64,000 nt of DNA from JAUUZQ01 sp964538375 (GTDB lineage Bacteria; Bacteroidota; Bacteroidia; Bacteroidales; GCA-2748055): the NCBI GenBank assembly GCA_964538375.1, contig CAZIFQ010000011.1, positions 1-64,000 on the forward strand. The letters are read 5' to 3'. Below the pieces are notes generated by a model that was not told where the DNA came from, did no database searches, and saw only the letters and a list, made by a program, of their open reading frames with translations. The position numbers and the translations under genes are program-made. Below, piece after piece: positions 37,631 through 47,100 of this stretch; position 1 is the stretch's first letter, and each line of letters starts with the position of its first letter.

Positions 37631-39961
37631 ATGAAACTTACTGCATTCCGAATCAAGAATTTCAGGTCTATTATTGACACAAACTGGCAAGTGCTTGCAT
37701 TTGACAATATTACCAGTTTAATAGGCCAGAATGAATCGGGAAAAACTTCTATCCTGGAAGGATTAAAGGCGTTCTACGACACTCGTCTGATTGAAGATAT
37801 GCTCCGAAGCGACCTTTCTCTTCCTATTGTTGCCTGCAGATTCGATTTTTCAGTATCTGAACTGGAAAACACTATGGACATTAATAAGCTTCATCCAAAT
37901 GTTCAAAGCAAACTTGCCTCTCTGAACTCTATTTCTATTACCAGGGTGTGGGAAAACGATCTTTCCAGTTACCTTGAGACCGGAGAGGAACTGGACGATA
38001 TCTACAGGGTTGAAGAAAATAAGCGGAAGGTCCGGGGAGTTAAGATTCAAAAATTATTACAAAATACTTCCAATGAGGTGCTTAAGGCATCGACAGCACT
38101 GGCAAAAGCGAGAAAAAGTCTGGAAACAATTAACAATTCAATTGAAGAAATCAAGGAGCCGCTTAACTTAGGCAAAAAGTCGGGAAGATCTCTTTTTTCC
38201 AAGGAAAGAAAGAGGTCCAAGTCAGGTGAATCAAATGAATTGACTGTCAAATTGAAGCAGCTGGGAGATGATCGCAAGAGAAAAACGGCAACTGTATCTG
38301 ACAAAGAGAAGATTTTGAGTAAACTTACACAGAAGAAGCTGGTAAGTGAGCGGATCAAAGAAGCGGAATCAGAGATTCATAGAAACAAAAGTGAACTCTC
38401 AGTTGCAAGAGACAATTATGTTCAATTTTCAAAAGTAATTGGTCTCTACCCTTCTGAAAAAGAGTTAAGAGTTGCAGAAGCAAAAGAAGAACAATTGAGC
38501 TATGAAATTGAAGAGATAAAAAACAATCTATCTCACAGTCAGAAAGAATATGATATTTTATTGCGTGCAGCTGAAATGGTTTATGAAGGATCTAAGCTCT
38601 CCGCATCAATAGAAAAAGCTGAAAAAGAGATTGATAAACTCGATGAGTTTATGGGGTCAAGGGAGCTGGCAGAGGAAATTTTTAAGCTGTGTCCGGAATT
38701 CGAGTTGTTCGAGGATTTTAGTTCTTTACTACCCAACAGGATTGATCTGGAAGATATTGTTAACGGAAATTCATTAGCAGAAGGTTACAAAGCTGCTATT
38801 AATTTTCTTACCATAACTGGCTTAGATTACTCCTTCTTCCTTCAACCATCCAACAGAATTCTTAAACAGAAAATTGAGAATCTGAACGGGGAGCTGACAC
38901 TTAATTTCCAGGATTTTTGGAGTCAGAATGTGGGAAAGAAGAATAAGATAAAAATCAATTTTGAACTTGCCCATTATGATCACAGCGACTCTGAGAAAAG
39001 TGGTAAACCGTTCATTGAATTCTGGATTAAGGATGAATCAGAACGACTCTACCCAAAACAACGAAGCCGGGGAGTAAGATGGTTCCTCTCATTTTTCCTG
39101 GAATTGAAAGCTACTGCTATGGATGAGAGTCGACAGAATAAAGTTCTTCTGATAGATGAACCAGGTGTGAGTTTGCACGTCAGGGCGCAGGAAGATGTGT
39201 TAATGGTATTTGATGATATCAAAGAACAAATACAGATCATCTATTCAACACATTCCCCACATCTTATTGACGTAAATAAACTGTACAGGGTTATTGCTGT
39301 TCAAAGAGCCGTCGAAGACGATATGAACAGTGAAACACTGGTGTTTAATACGAAATCACTTCGTGCTGCTACAGCTGACACCTTATCTCCGGTATACTCT
39401 ATGATGGGCTCAAGGTTAAGTCAGCAGGAAATTATAAAAGCATTTAATAATGTTGTTGTTAAGGATCTTGCAACATATTATCTCTTGAAGGCAATATTGC
39501 TGCTAACCAACTATACAGAGAAGGAGTGTTACTTTATACCGTCCTCAGGAACCTCAAGCATGCCAATGATCATAAATATCCTGGTTGGCTGGGGCGTAGA
39601 ATATCTCGCATTGAATTTTGGGAATGAAGATGAGGATTTCATGTATCACAAGTTAAGAAAGGAACTTTTTGAAAATAATGTTGACCTTGCGGACATTCAA
39701 CTGATTCATATGAGTGAATTCATGGATGTTGAAGATATGTTCTCCACTATCGACTTTAAAAAATACGTGGTACATGTGAGAGAAGGAATTACAATTTCAA
39801 ACTCTGAATACCTTAAAGATAACAACCATTCAAGAGCAATACTTGCCTCGAACTTTCTCCAGGAAGTAACTAAAAAGAAGGTGAGCTTAAAAGAATTTGA
39901 TGAGGAGACGAGAGACAATCTTACTGCGTTTATAGAGAAACTTGCATCTGTTCTCAAGTAA
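37631..39961 (+). CDS. OLD-like AAA ATPase with coiled coil and degenerate TOPRIM-like domain
   Basis: A 776-residue protein. Walker A is GQNESGKTS (about residues 33-41), Walker B is VLLIDEPGVSLH, and a switch motif STHSPHLID follows; the ABC-like signature appears as QRSRGVRWFLS. A long charged helical insertion (about 150-350) is a coiled coil. The C-terminal third looks like the TOPRIM part of OLD-family nucleases (VVVKDLATYYLLKA, SSGTSSMPMI, LALNFGNEDED). In that part the usual VEG glutamate is replaced and the DxD is NFGN, so nuclease activity is doubtful. It has no signal peptide. It may act in DNA repair or defence; that is inference. Confidence 0.75.
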   Translation: MKLTAFRIKNFRSIIDTNWQVLAFDNITSLIGQNESGKTSILEGLKAFYDTRLIEDMLRSDLSLPIVACRFDFSVSELENTMDINKLHPNVQSKLASLNSISITRVWENDLSSYLETGEELDDIYRVEENKRKVRGVKIQKLLQNTSNEVLKASTALAKARKSLETINNSIEEIKEPLNLGKKSGRSLFSKERKRSKSGESNELTVKLKQLGDDRKRKTATVSDKEKILSKLTQKKLVSERIKEAESEIHRNKSELSVARDNYVQFSKVIGLYPSEKELRVAEAKEEQLSYEIEEIKNNLSHSQKEYDILLRAAEMVYEGSKLSASIEKAEKEIDKLDEFMGSRELAEEIFKLCPEFELFEDFSSLLPNRIDLEDIVNGNSLAEGYKAAINFLTITGLDYSFFLQPSNRILKQKIENLNGELTLNFQDFWSQNVGKKNKIKINFELAHYDHSDSEKSGKPFIEFWIKDESERLYPKQRSRGVRWFLSFFLELKATAMDESRQNKVLLIDEPGVSLHVRAQEDVLMVFDDIKEQIQIIYSTHSPHLIDVNKLYRVIAVQRAVEDDMNSETLVFNTKSLRAATADTLSPVYSMMGSRLSQQEIIKAFNNVVVKDLATYYLLKAILLLTNYTEKECYFIPSSGTSSMPMIINILVGWGVEYLALNFGNEDEDFMYHKLRKELFENNVDLADIQLIHMSEFMDVEDMFSTIDFKKYVVHVREGITISNSEYLKDNNHSRAILASNFLQEVTKKKVSLKEFDEETRDNLTAFIEKLASVLK

Positions 39962-40006
39962 AGGATATGGTTTTACTTGACCTTTTGATTGACTTATTTG
40001 TGTGAT

Positions 40007-41083
40007 ATGAAAAAAATTGTTTTCCTGATTTTACTTCTTTTCATTTGTTATTCTGTCAATGCTCAAAAAACTGAAAAGGATACAATACTTTTGTTCAACC
40101 CAACTGTTTCAAATATTTCTACTATTGAATTTCTGATTGAACATGATATCCTTCAGCTTGATGATCCTTATTTCAAAGGAGTATACCACACGAATGAAAG
40201 CTATGACTATAGCCAATCTTCAGATTTCCTTGCGTTGAATACACTGCTCCCGTTCTCACTCAAAGAAGTTACAGGTGAGCTTCCTGCTGAGCAGATTTAT
40301 CTCGAAAACTCATGTTCTGGCGTTTTTAAGAATTTATTTGACAATTCAAAAGGAGCAATTTTTATGGGTGGTCCTGACTTGCCCCCGACTACCTACAATG
40401 AATCTACACATCTGTTAACCCGGATAATGGACCCTGGCAGACACTACCTTGAATTGTCATTCTTGTTCCATATCCTGGGCGGGAATCAAGATAAAGCTTT
40501 TAAACCGCTGATGAAGAAGAATCCTGAATACGCAGTCCTGGGTATTTGCTTAGGGATGCAAACAATCAATGTTGCCACTGGGGGAACAATGATTCAGGAC
40601 ATCCCTCATGAGGTTTATGGATATAACTATGTTGAAGATATACTTGATGCTCAATCTGACATGATTCATACCAACTATAATCTACGCGAACCGGGTGATG
40701 AGATCAGTTACACCAGTTACCACTTCCACCCTATTCTTCTCAACCAGGATTTCCCATTGCCGGGCAAAAGAAAAGAGATAAGTGAGAATCATCCTTTTGT
40801 ATTGAGTAGTCATCACCAGGCCATTGAAGACTTAGGAAAAGGACTTTCAGTAGTGGCTTCATCAATGGATGGAAGAATAATCGAAGCAGTTGTCCATCGA
40901 AAATATAAGAATGTTATTGGAGTACAGTTCCACCCGGAAAAAACAAGTTTATTTACCCACAATCAGCAATTCAGAGTTTCTCCTGACAGCATTATCGATT
41001 TCAATCAATTTTTAATTGAAACCGATTCATATCTTTTTCATCGTAAACTCTGGGAAAATATATCTGTTAACTTTAAGCAGTAA
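40007..41083 (+). CDS. Secreted peptidase C26 / class I glutamine amidotransferase-like hydrolase
   Basis: With the ATG at 40007 the protein has 358 residues and a signal peptide (cleavage near VNAQK); a start further upstream (39989) would add six residues ahead of it and is unlikely. The C26 pattern is clear: GGPDLPP, nucleophile GICLGMQTINVATGG, QDIP, and the His/Glu pair in GVQFHPEKT. Family relatives cleave gamma-glutamyl bonds (for example gamma-glutamyl-GABA hydrolase PuuD), usually in the cytoplasm; a secreted form suggests a periplasmic gamma-glutamyl hydrolase. The substrate is unknown. Confidence 0.78.
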   Translation: MKKIVFLILLLFICYSVNAQKTEKDTILLFNPTVSNISTIEFLIEHDILQLDDPYFKGVYHTNESYDYSQSSDFLALNTLLPFSLKEVTGELPAEQIYLENSCSGVFKNLFDNSKGAIFMGGPDLPPTTYNESTHLLTRIMDPGRHYLELSFLFHILGGNQDKAFKPLMKKNPEYAVLGICLGMQTINVATGGTMIQDIPHEVYGYNYVEDILDAQSDMIHTNYNLREPGDEISYTSYHFHPILLNQDFPLPGKRKEISENHPFVLSSHHQAIEDLGKGLSVVASSMDGRIIEAVVHRKYKNVIGVQFHPEKTSLFTHNQQFRVSPDSIIDFNQFLIETDSYLFHRKLWENISVNFKQ

Positions 41084-41251
41084 AATTCCAAAACTCTTTT
41101 TTTCAACTGTAGATATGAAGTCTTAAAAAAATAATTAATTTGAATGAAATTTATCATTTTCACATACAGTTACTTCTCTGGTACAAATTTTGCGTGATAT
41201 AGATAAACCAATTCCGCTCGAAAGTGTCTAATAATAAATAAGTAAGGAACT

Positions 41252-41971
41252 ATGAAGAAACTAATTGGAACTCTCGCCATATTAAGCATTACAATTTTTG
41301 TTTTTGGGCAAGGTGAAGAAACAACATTGGAAAACTATGAAGCATCTGAAAACCTTAGAGAACTAGGGTCATCTTCCGGGACAGGGGCTGTCCAAACATT
41401 TGATAACAGGTACAAAGGAGTAAAAGGATCAGTATACGTATTTGAGAATTGGCTTCCTGGAGAATTGTTTCTGAAAGAGAAAAAAAAGGTTCATTTTCCA
41501 AATCTGAATTACGATGTTTACGATAACTATGTTGTTTATAAAGAAGAAATTGGAGGAACTATACTGGAAGTGAATAAACGACTGATTGATTTTTTTTATA
41601 TCTATGCTGAAGACACCTTAAAATTTGTTCCGGTAAAACTTTCTAAGACCACAGGGACATCATTCGCCGAAATTCTTTATGAAGGCGAAACAAAACTTTA
41701 TCGCGTATTCAAAAAGGAGTTTCTAAAAGCCAATTATGAAGGAGGATACAGTGCTGACAGAGAATATGATGAATTTGTTGACAAAATATCATTCCAGGTA
41801 CACTTTCCCGGTCAGGAAACACTTATAAAACTGAAAACAAACAAAGGAATAGCGAAACAATTTCCTGATCATAATTCAGAAATGAAGAAATTCCTGGGGA
41901 ATTATTCTGCTGGCGAATTAAAAAACCAGGAAACTTTGGCGGAGATAATGAAATATTACGATTCCTTATAG
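41252..41971 (+). CDS. Uncharacterised secreted protein
   Basis: A 239-residue protein with a signal peptide (cleavage near FVFGQG). The mature part has a segment TFDNRYKGVKGSVYVFENWLPGELFL followed by strand-like and charged stretches, and no motif I recognise. It probably sits in the periplasm or on the cell surface. It converges with the SiaC gene with only six bases between the stops, so the two are not in one operon. Confidence 0.6.
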   Translation: MKKLIGTLAILSITIFVFGQGEETTLENYEASENLRELGSSSGTGAVQTFDNRYKGVKGSVYVFENWLPGELFLKEKKKVHFPNLNYDVYDNYVVYKEEIGGTILEVNKRLIDFFYIYAEDTLKFVPVKLSKTTGTSFAEILYEGETKLYRVFKKEFLKANYEGGYSADREYDEFVDKISFQVHFPGQETLIKLKTNKGIAKQFPDHNSEMKKFLGNYSAGELKNQETLAEIMKYYDSL

Positions 41972-41977
41972 AATCTT

Positions 41978-42352
41978 CTACTCCATTTCAATAAAATTAA
42001 TCTTTAGATCCAGAATCGAGGCGTAATACTCTCCTCTTTCAAGAATATCGTCATCTCCCTCTTCATAAATCCAATTGATTTTAAGATCATAACCCTTATC
42101 ATCTATATCTTTAATAAACTTAAGGATTTTGAGCATATACTTTGAAGTGCCGCTATTCAGATACTCCATCTCAACATCGACTTCAGTATATACAGAGGGG
42201 TCATCAAGATAAGCTTTCAACCAGTCTAGCAGTCCATCATAAAATAATGAAACATCCTCCGGAATTGACCTGCCTTTAAATTTAATTTTTCCGGCAGGAT
42301 CCAGTAGAACGTAAGGTGTTTTTGATGTTGGTTGAAATTCTAACCTGTCCAT
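41978..42352 (-). CDS. SiaC family (DUF1987) regulatory phosphoprotein
   Basis: With the ATG at 42352 the protein has 124 residues, typical of the family; a GTG at 42367 is the alternative. The signature KFKGRSIPEDVSLFYDGLLDWL and the YLNSGTSKYMLKIL segment (with a Thr at the place of the known phosphorylated Thr in Pseudomonas SiaC) are strong. In Pseudomonas, SiaC is phosphorylated by SiaB, dephosphorylated by the SpoIIE-like SiaA, and binds the diguanylate cyclase SiaD. Two SpoIIE phosphatases lie about 5 kb away here; no SiaB-like kinase is seen in the window. Confidence 0.85.
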   Translation of the reverse strand: MDRLEFQPTSKTPYVLLDPAGKIKFKGRSIPEDVSLFYDGLLDWLKAYLDDPSVYTEVDVEMEYLNSGTSKYMLKILKFIKDIDDKGYDLKINWIYEEGDDDILERGEYYASILDLKINFIEME

Positions 42353-42460
42353 TTTATAAAAATTCACTCTAATATATGAAAAATTTTATTCCCAAAAACA
42401 TCAATTTGTCAGCAAAATGTTACTATTTTGAAAGAAAAGTGATAAATCAATGAAGAATCT

Positions 42461-43021
42461 ATGTTTTCAGATATTATAAATGATTCAAATGATCTGGTTT
42501 GGAATGCACTTGAGTTTGCCACATATCAGCATCGCTTGCAAAGAAGAAAAGGCTATGAACATCTTCCTTACATTAACCACCCCATTGCAGTTGCCGGAAT
42601 ATTAAAAAGGTTTGGAGAGACTGAAGCCGAGCTTATTGCAGCTGCCTTGTTGCATGATGTTTTGGAGGATACGAACTCAACGCCCAGGGAGATAGAAAAT
42701 CGCTTTGGAGCACACATAAAAGAAATCGTGCTTGAGGTTACAGACGATATGAGCTTACCCAGTGCAGAAAGAAAGGCGCTTCAGGTTATACATGCCTCTA
42801 CCTTATCCGATAAAGCAAAGAAGATTAAAATAGCAGATAAAACTGCTAATACTCTTGATATCTTCAGATTTCCTTTATCATGGTCCCCAAGCAAAAAGAA
42901 ACATTACATTACCTGGGCCGGTGAAGTTGTTAAGGAATGTTGTGGAGTAAACAAAGCACTGGAAGAATATTTCTTCACTGTTGCAGAAGAGTGCATGAAA
43001 AAACTGGTTCAAGAAAATTAA
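42461..43021 (+). CDS. HD-domain hydrolase, MESH1/SpoT-like
   Basis: A 186-residue protein with the HD-domain pattern HRLQRRKG..INHPIAVA..LLHDVLEDTNST..IKIADKTANTLD, as in the hydrolase half of RelA/SpoT and the stand-alone MESH1 enzyme. It could remove 3'-pyrophosphate from (p)ppGpp or a related nucleotide. The synthetase half and TGS/ACT domains are absent. It converges with tsaD. Confidence 0.8.
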   Translation: MFSDIINDSNDLVWNALEFATYQHRLQRRKGYEHLPYINHPIAVAGILKRFGETEAELIAAALLHDVLEDTNSTPREIENRFGAHIKEIVLEVTDDMSLPSAERKALQVIHASTLSDKAKKIKIADKTANTLDIFRFPLSWSPSKKKHYITWAGEVVKECCGVNKALEEYFFTVAEECMKKLVQEN

Positions 43022-43024
43022 GAG

Positions 43025-44041
43025 CTAGAAATGCATCCTCGCAAGTGGAGTGATATCATGGCTTGCGCTTTCCCCGGCCAAATACTTAAAATGCCCTGTA
43101 ATTGCAATCATGGCAGCGTTATCTGTTGTGAAATTTAAGGGAGGTATGTATGTTGTCCACCCTTTGTCTTCAGCCAGCGAAACAATTCTGGTCCTTAGTC
43201 CGGAATTGGCAGAAACACCTCCAGCCAATGCAATCTCCCTGATACCTGTTGCTGCACTTGCCTTCACCAATTTATCCATCAGAATATCAATGATGGTCTT
43301 TTGCAAAGAAGCAGCCAGGTCACTTCTGTTCTTTTCTATAAATTCACCATCCTTCTTCAGCTCATCACGGAGAAAATAAAGAAAAGAAGTCTTGAGACCA
43401 CTAAACGAATAATCAAATTTATCCAGTCGTGGCTTATTGAAATTGAATCTAAGGGAATCTCCCTCCCGGGACAATTTATCAATCATGGGGCCTCCGGGAT
43501 ATGGTAAGCCGATGACTTTTGCACACTTATCGAATGCCTCCCCTGCAGCATCATCAATAGTTCTTCCGATTATCTCCATATCCAGGTGACTTTTCACCAC
43601 TACCAATTGCGTATGGCCTCCAGAGGCAAGTAATGTTAGGAATGGAAAGCTTGGACTCCTTAAAGAATTGCCTTGTTGTATAAAATGAACCAGCACGTGT
43701 GCCTGCAAGTGATTAACATCCAGCATTTTAATATTTCGAGCAAGAGCAAATCCTTTGACAAATGATGTGCCCACAAGCAATGATCCAAGCAAACCCGGAC
43801 CTCTCGTGAAAGCGACAGCATCAATATCTTCAACGCTTACATTTGCCTTTTTTAAAGCTGCATCCACTACAGGAATAATATTTTGTTGGTGGGCTCGGGA
43901 TGCAAGCTCCGGAACCACTCCTCCATAGGCAACATGAACATCCTGATTGGCAATGATATTGGAAAGTAAGTACTGATCTTTGATTACAGCAGCAGATGTA
44001 TCATCGCAGGAAGATTCTATGCCAAGTATTGTGATACTCAT
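43025..44041 (-). CDS. tsaD: tRNA N6-threonylcarbamoyladenosine transferase TsaD
   Basis: A 338-residue protein with the full TsaD/Kae1 pattern: GIESSCDDTS near the start, HLQAHVL (metal-binding His 111 and 115), ASGGHTQL, LPYPGGP, and SANSGLR. It transfers the threonylcarbamoyl group to A37 of ANN-decoding tRNAs together with TsaB and TsaE. It is essential in most bacteria. It is divergent from the TamB-like gene, with about 110 bases between them. Confidence 0.96.
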   Translation of the reverse strand: MSITILGIESSCDDTSAAVIKDQYLLSNIIANQDVHVAYGGVVPELASRAHQQNIIPVVDAALKKANVSVEDIDAVAFTRGPGLLGSLLVGTSFVKGFALARNIKMLDVNHLQAHVLVHFIQQGNSLRSPSFPFLTLLASGGHTQLVVVKSHLDMEIIGRTIDDAAGEAFDKCAKVIGLPYPGGPMIDKLSREGDSLRFNFNKPRLDKFDYSFSGLKTSFLYFLRDELKKDGEFIEKNRSDLAASLQKTIIDILMDKLVKASAATGIREIALAGGVSANSGLRTRIVSLAEDKGWTTYIPPLNFTTDNAAMIAITGHFKYLAGESASHDITPLARMHF

Positions 44042-44148
44042 AAATTGCTTGTATAGGGAGGTTTATTAAACTATTTTTGTTTTTGTTACGTTCGGAATAA
44101 TATAATTGCAAAAATATTAAAAAGTTTGCTAAAATAAGCCTTATTGTA

Positions 44149-47100
44149 TTGTTGGTTCTCATTTCAGTACCAGCAATTGGTTTACTATTTTTCCAAAACA
44201 AGCAGGTTCAGACCTCTATATCTAACTATATCGTCAATAAATTTTCTAAAGAAATCGAAGCCGAAGTTTCTATTTCATCAATAAAATATAGCTTCTTTAA
44301 GCGGCTGTATATCTACGACCTGCTCATTGAAGACCAGTCTGGAGACACCCTGATTTCTTCCGAGTTCACGCGTATCAGAATTAAAAAATTCAAACCGGAC
44401 AAGCTAATTGTTCATCTACATAGCATCTCATGTGAAAATGCATATTTCAACATCAAGGTTGATGATCAAAGAGTCAACAATTTAAAATTTCTTACCGATT
44501 GGCTGAAGTCTGATTTACCCCCGGAAGAGAAAGCCGTTCTGAAAATTGACCTAATAGAAACTGTAAATTCTCATTATTCACAAACTATCGCGCTTGCCAA
44601 ATCACCCCCATATGGGATCGATTTTTCTGATATGGATGTTTATGATGTAAATGCTCGAGTTGAAAATGTAATGACCCGAATGGACACTATGCATATGGAT
44701 GTTACTGAGACATCCGGGTTGGAAAAATCAGGGTTTATCCTAAAAGGCGCTTCTTTTGGTCTGACGCTGGCCCCGCAGTTTATGACCTTTTCTAACTGTA
44801 CTGTACTGACCCTGGGATCACGAGCTTCTATACCAGTGGTTGACTTCAGGTTCAATGACTACCTGGATTTCAGGGAAGTATTTGATTCAGTTTACACACA
44901 AATCTCCTCTTCAAACTCCTTTCTCACACTCCCTGACGTCTCCTACTTCTTCTACCAACTAAAAAATTTGAAAGGAGAAATCTTCCTTGATGGTAATATA
45001 CATGGAAAATTTGGAGATTTAATTGGAGAAGATATTGAGATATCATATATGGATAACAGCGAATTAGATTTCGACATGCGACTCACTGGTCTGCCAAGTG
45101 AGGATAGTCTTTACATGTTCTTTGATTTCAAAAAATTTCAATCTAATCTGCCAACACTAAAGGTATTAACATCTTACCACGATTACGCGATATTTAACGA
45201 TACAGTAATTTCACAAGACATCGGAAACTTTGACTATTCAGGTAAATTTTCGGGCTACGCAACAGATTTTGAAACATCTGGCCTCCTGAATACTGAATTG
45301 GGAAGCATTCTATTCGATTTAAATATGCAACCAGATTCAAACTGGTCTGTACAATATAAAGGTTCTTTGGGGACATCAGACTTTCAAATTGGTAAGTTGC
45401 TTGGACAGGAAGATTACATAGATCGGGTTAGTTTGAATATCAATGTTGACGGCACCAATGAAAATGGTGAAATTGACCTGCTTGTAAATGGATTGATTGA
45501 TTCTCTAGGTATTTATAATTACAATTACAGAAATATCAACCTCACTGGCCAGTTCGTAAATAAGACTTTTGATGGGGCATTCTCCATTAAGGATCCAAAT
45601 ATTGATCTGAATTTTACCGGGAAAATTGATTTTGAGCAAGACATTCCTCAATTCAACTTTACACTTGATGTAGCTAATCTCCGTCCATATTACCTTAATC
45701 TAAGGGAAGATGATCCTGAATATTTCGCATCATTCTTACTTAAAACCGACTTATCAGGATTGAGATTAGACCAGTTAAACGGTGAAGTTCAATTAGTAAA
45801 TAGTTTCTTCAAGAGAACTGGCAGCCAGGTGCAGATCTATAATTTCCTGCTAACAACTCAAAATTCAGATTCTTCATACATTTCATTGAAATCGGATATA
45901 CTTGATGCAGATATTCATGGAAGATATCTAATGTCTCAACTTCCGGCAACTTTTAGCAGCGCTTTAAATGATCATATAGAAATATTTCCAGGCCAGTCTC
46001 TGGTGACAGATACTGTTAGTGATTTTGATTTCAACATTAACATAAAGGAAGCAAATCCTTTCCTGGATTTTTTCTTCCCTAAATTTCAGGTTGCGGTAGG
46101 AAGCAACATCAATGGATATTACAGGCCTAATGGAGATTCATTTGACTTCTTTCTCAATGGAGCCCTACCCTATTTCAAGTATAAAGGATTCCTTATGGAT
46201 CAGCTCGAACTTACAAGCATTGCAGATACCAATCGCTTTGTTCTAAATTTAAATAGTGAAAAACTAAGTACCCAGGGTGACTTCAAAATTATGAGTCCTT
46301 CTTTCACTACCATAGCGCAGCAAAACAAGACCGAATTTAGCTTTCAATGGAACAATGACTCCCTTCCATTATATTCAGGAGATATAAAGGCCAATGGGGT
46401 TTTAAGCCATCAATCTCCTGGTATATTAGACTACGAGCTCAATATTGATTCTTCATGGTTCTATTATAGCGACAGATTGTTTACAATCCCAACTTCATCA
46501 ATTTCCGTGCAACCGCAATCTATCTCATTTGATAGCATGAGGATTTATGGAAATGAACAATTTATCCTGGCAGATGGCAAATATTCAAATAATGAAAATG
46601 ATGAAATCAGAATTACTGTAAATAATATCAAACTTGATAATCTTAGCAATCTTAGTGATAATCTGATAATTGATATTCAGGGCAAAATGTCTGGAGAGGC
46701 AACGATAAGAAGTGATAATTCAAAACCTGTATTTATATCTGACCTGGCAGTTGACAGCTTGTTTATAAACGAAAATCTATTGGGAAACACCTTACTCGTA
46801 GCAAATTGGCAGGAACAGGAGGAAGAATTATTGATAGACATTTCCTCAACAAGAGATTCAGTAAAAACTATCGATATCAAAGGTTCGCTAAAACCATCTG
46901 CCGGTTTATTAGATTTCGATGTTGTACTTAATCAAATACCAATAAGTACCATTAATCCTTACCTGGCAAATGTTGCTGAAGATATCGATGGTACTATTGC
47001 TGCAAATATTTTTATTAATGGTTCTCTCGGGAAGCCTCAGGTCAATGGAAACTTATACCTTCAGGAATTCTCCTTCGAATTGAATGAAACTCAAACCAGG

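Noticed and set aside
37631..39961. Assignment of the OLD-like ATPase as a Gabija-type defence nuclease
   Set aside because: No UvrD-like GajB helicase is adjacent, the TOPRIM ligands look degenerate, and the neighbourhood is signalling and housekeeping rather than a defence island.
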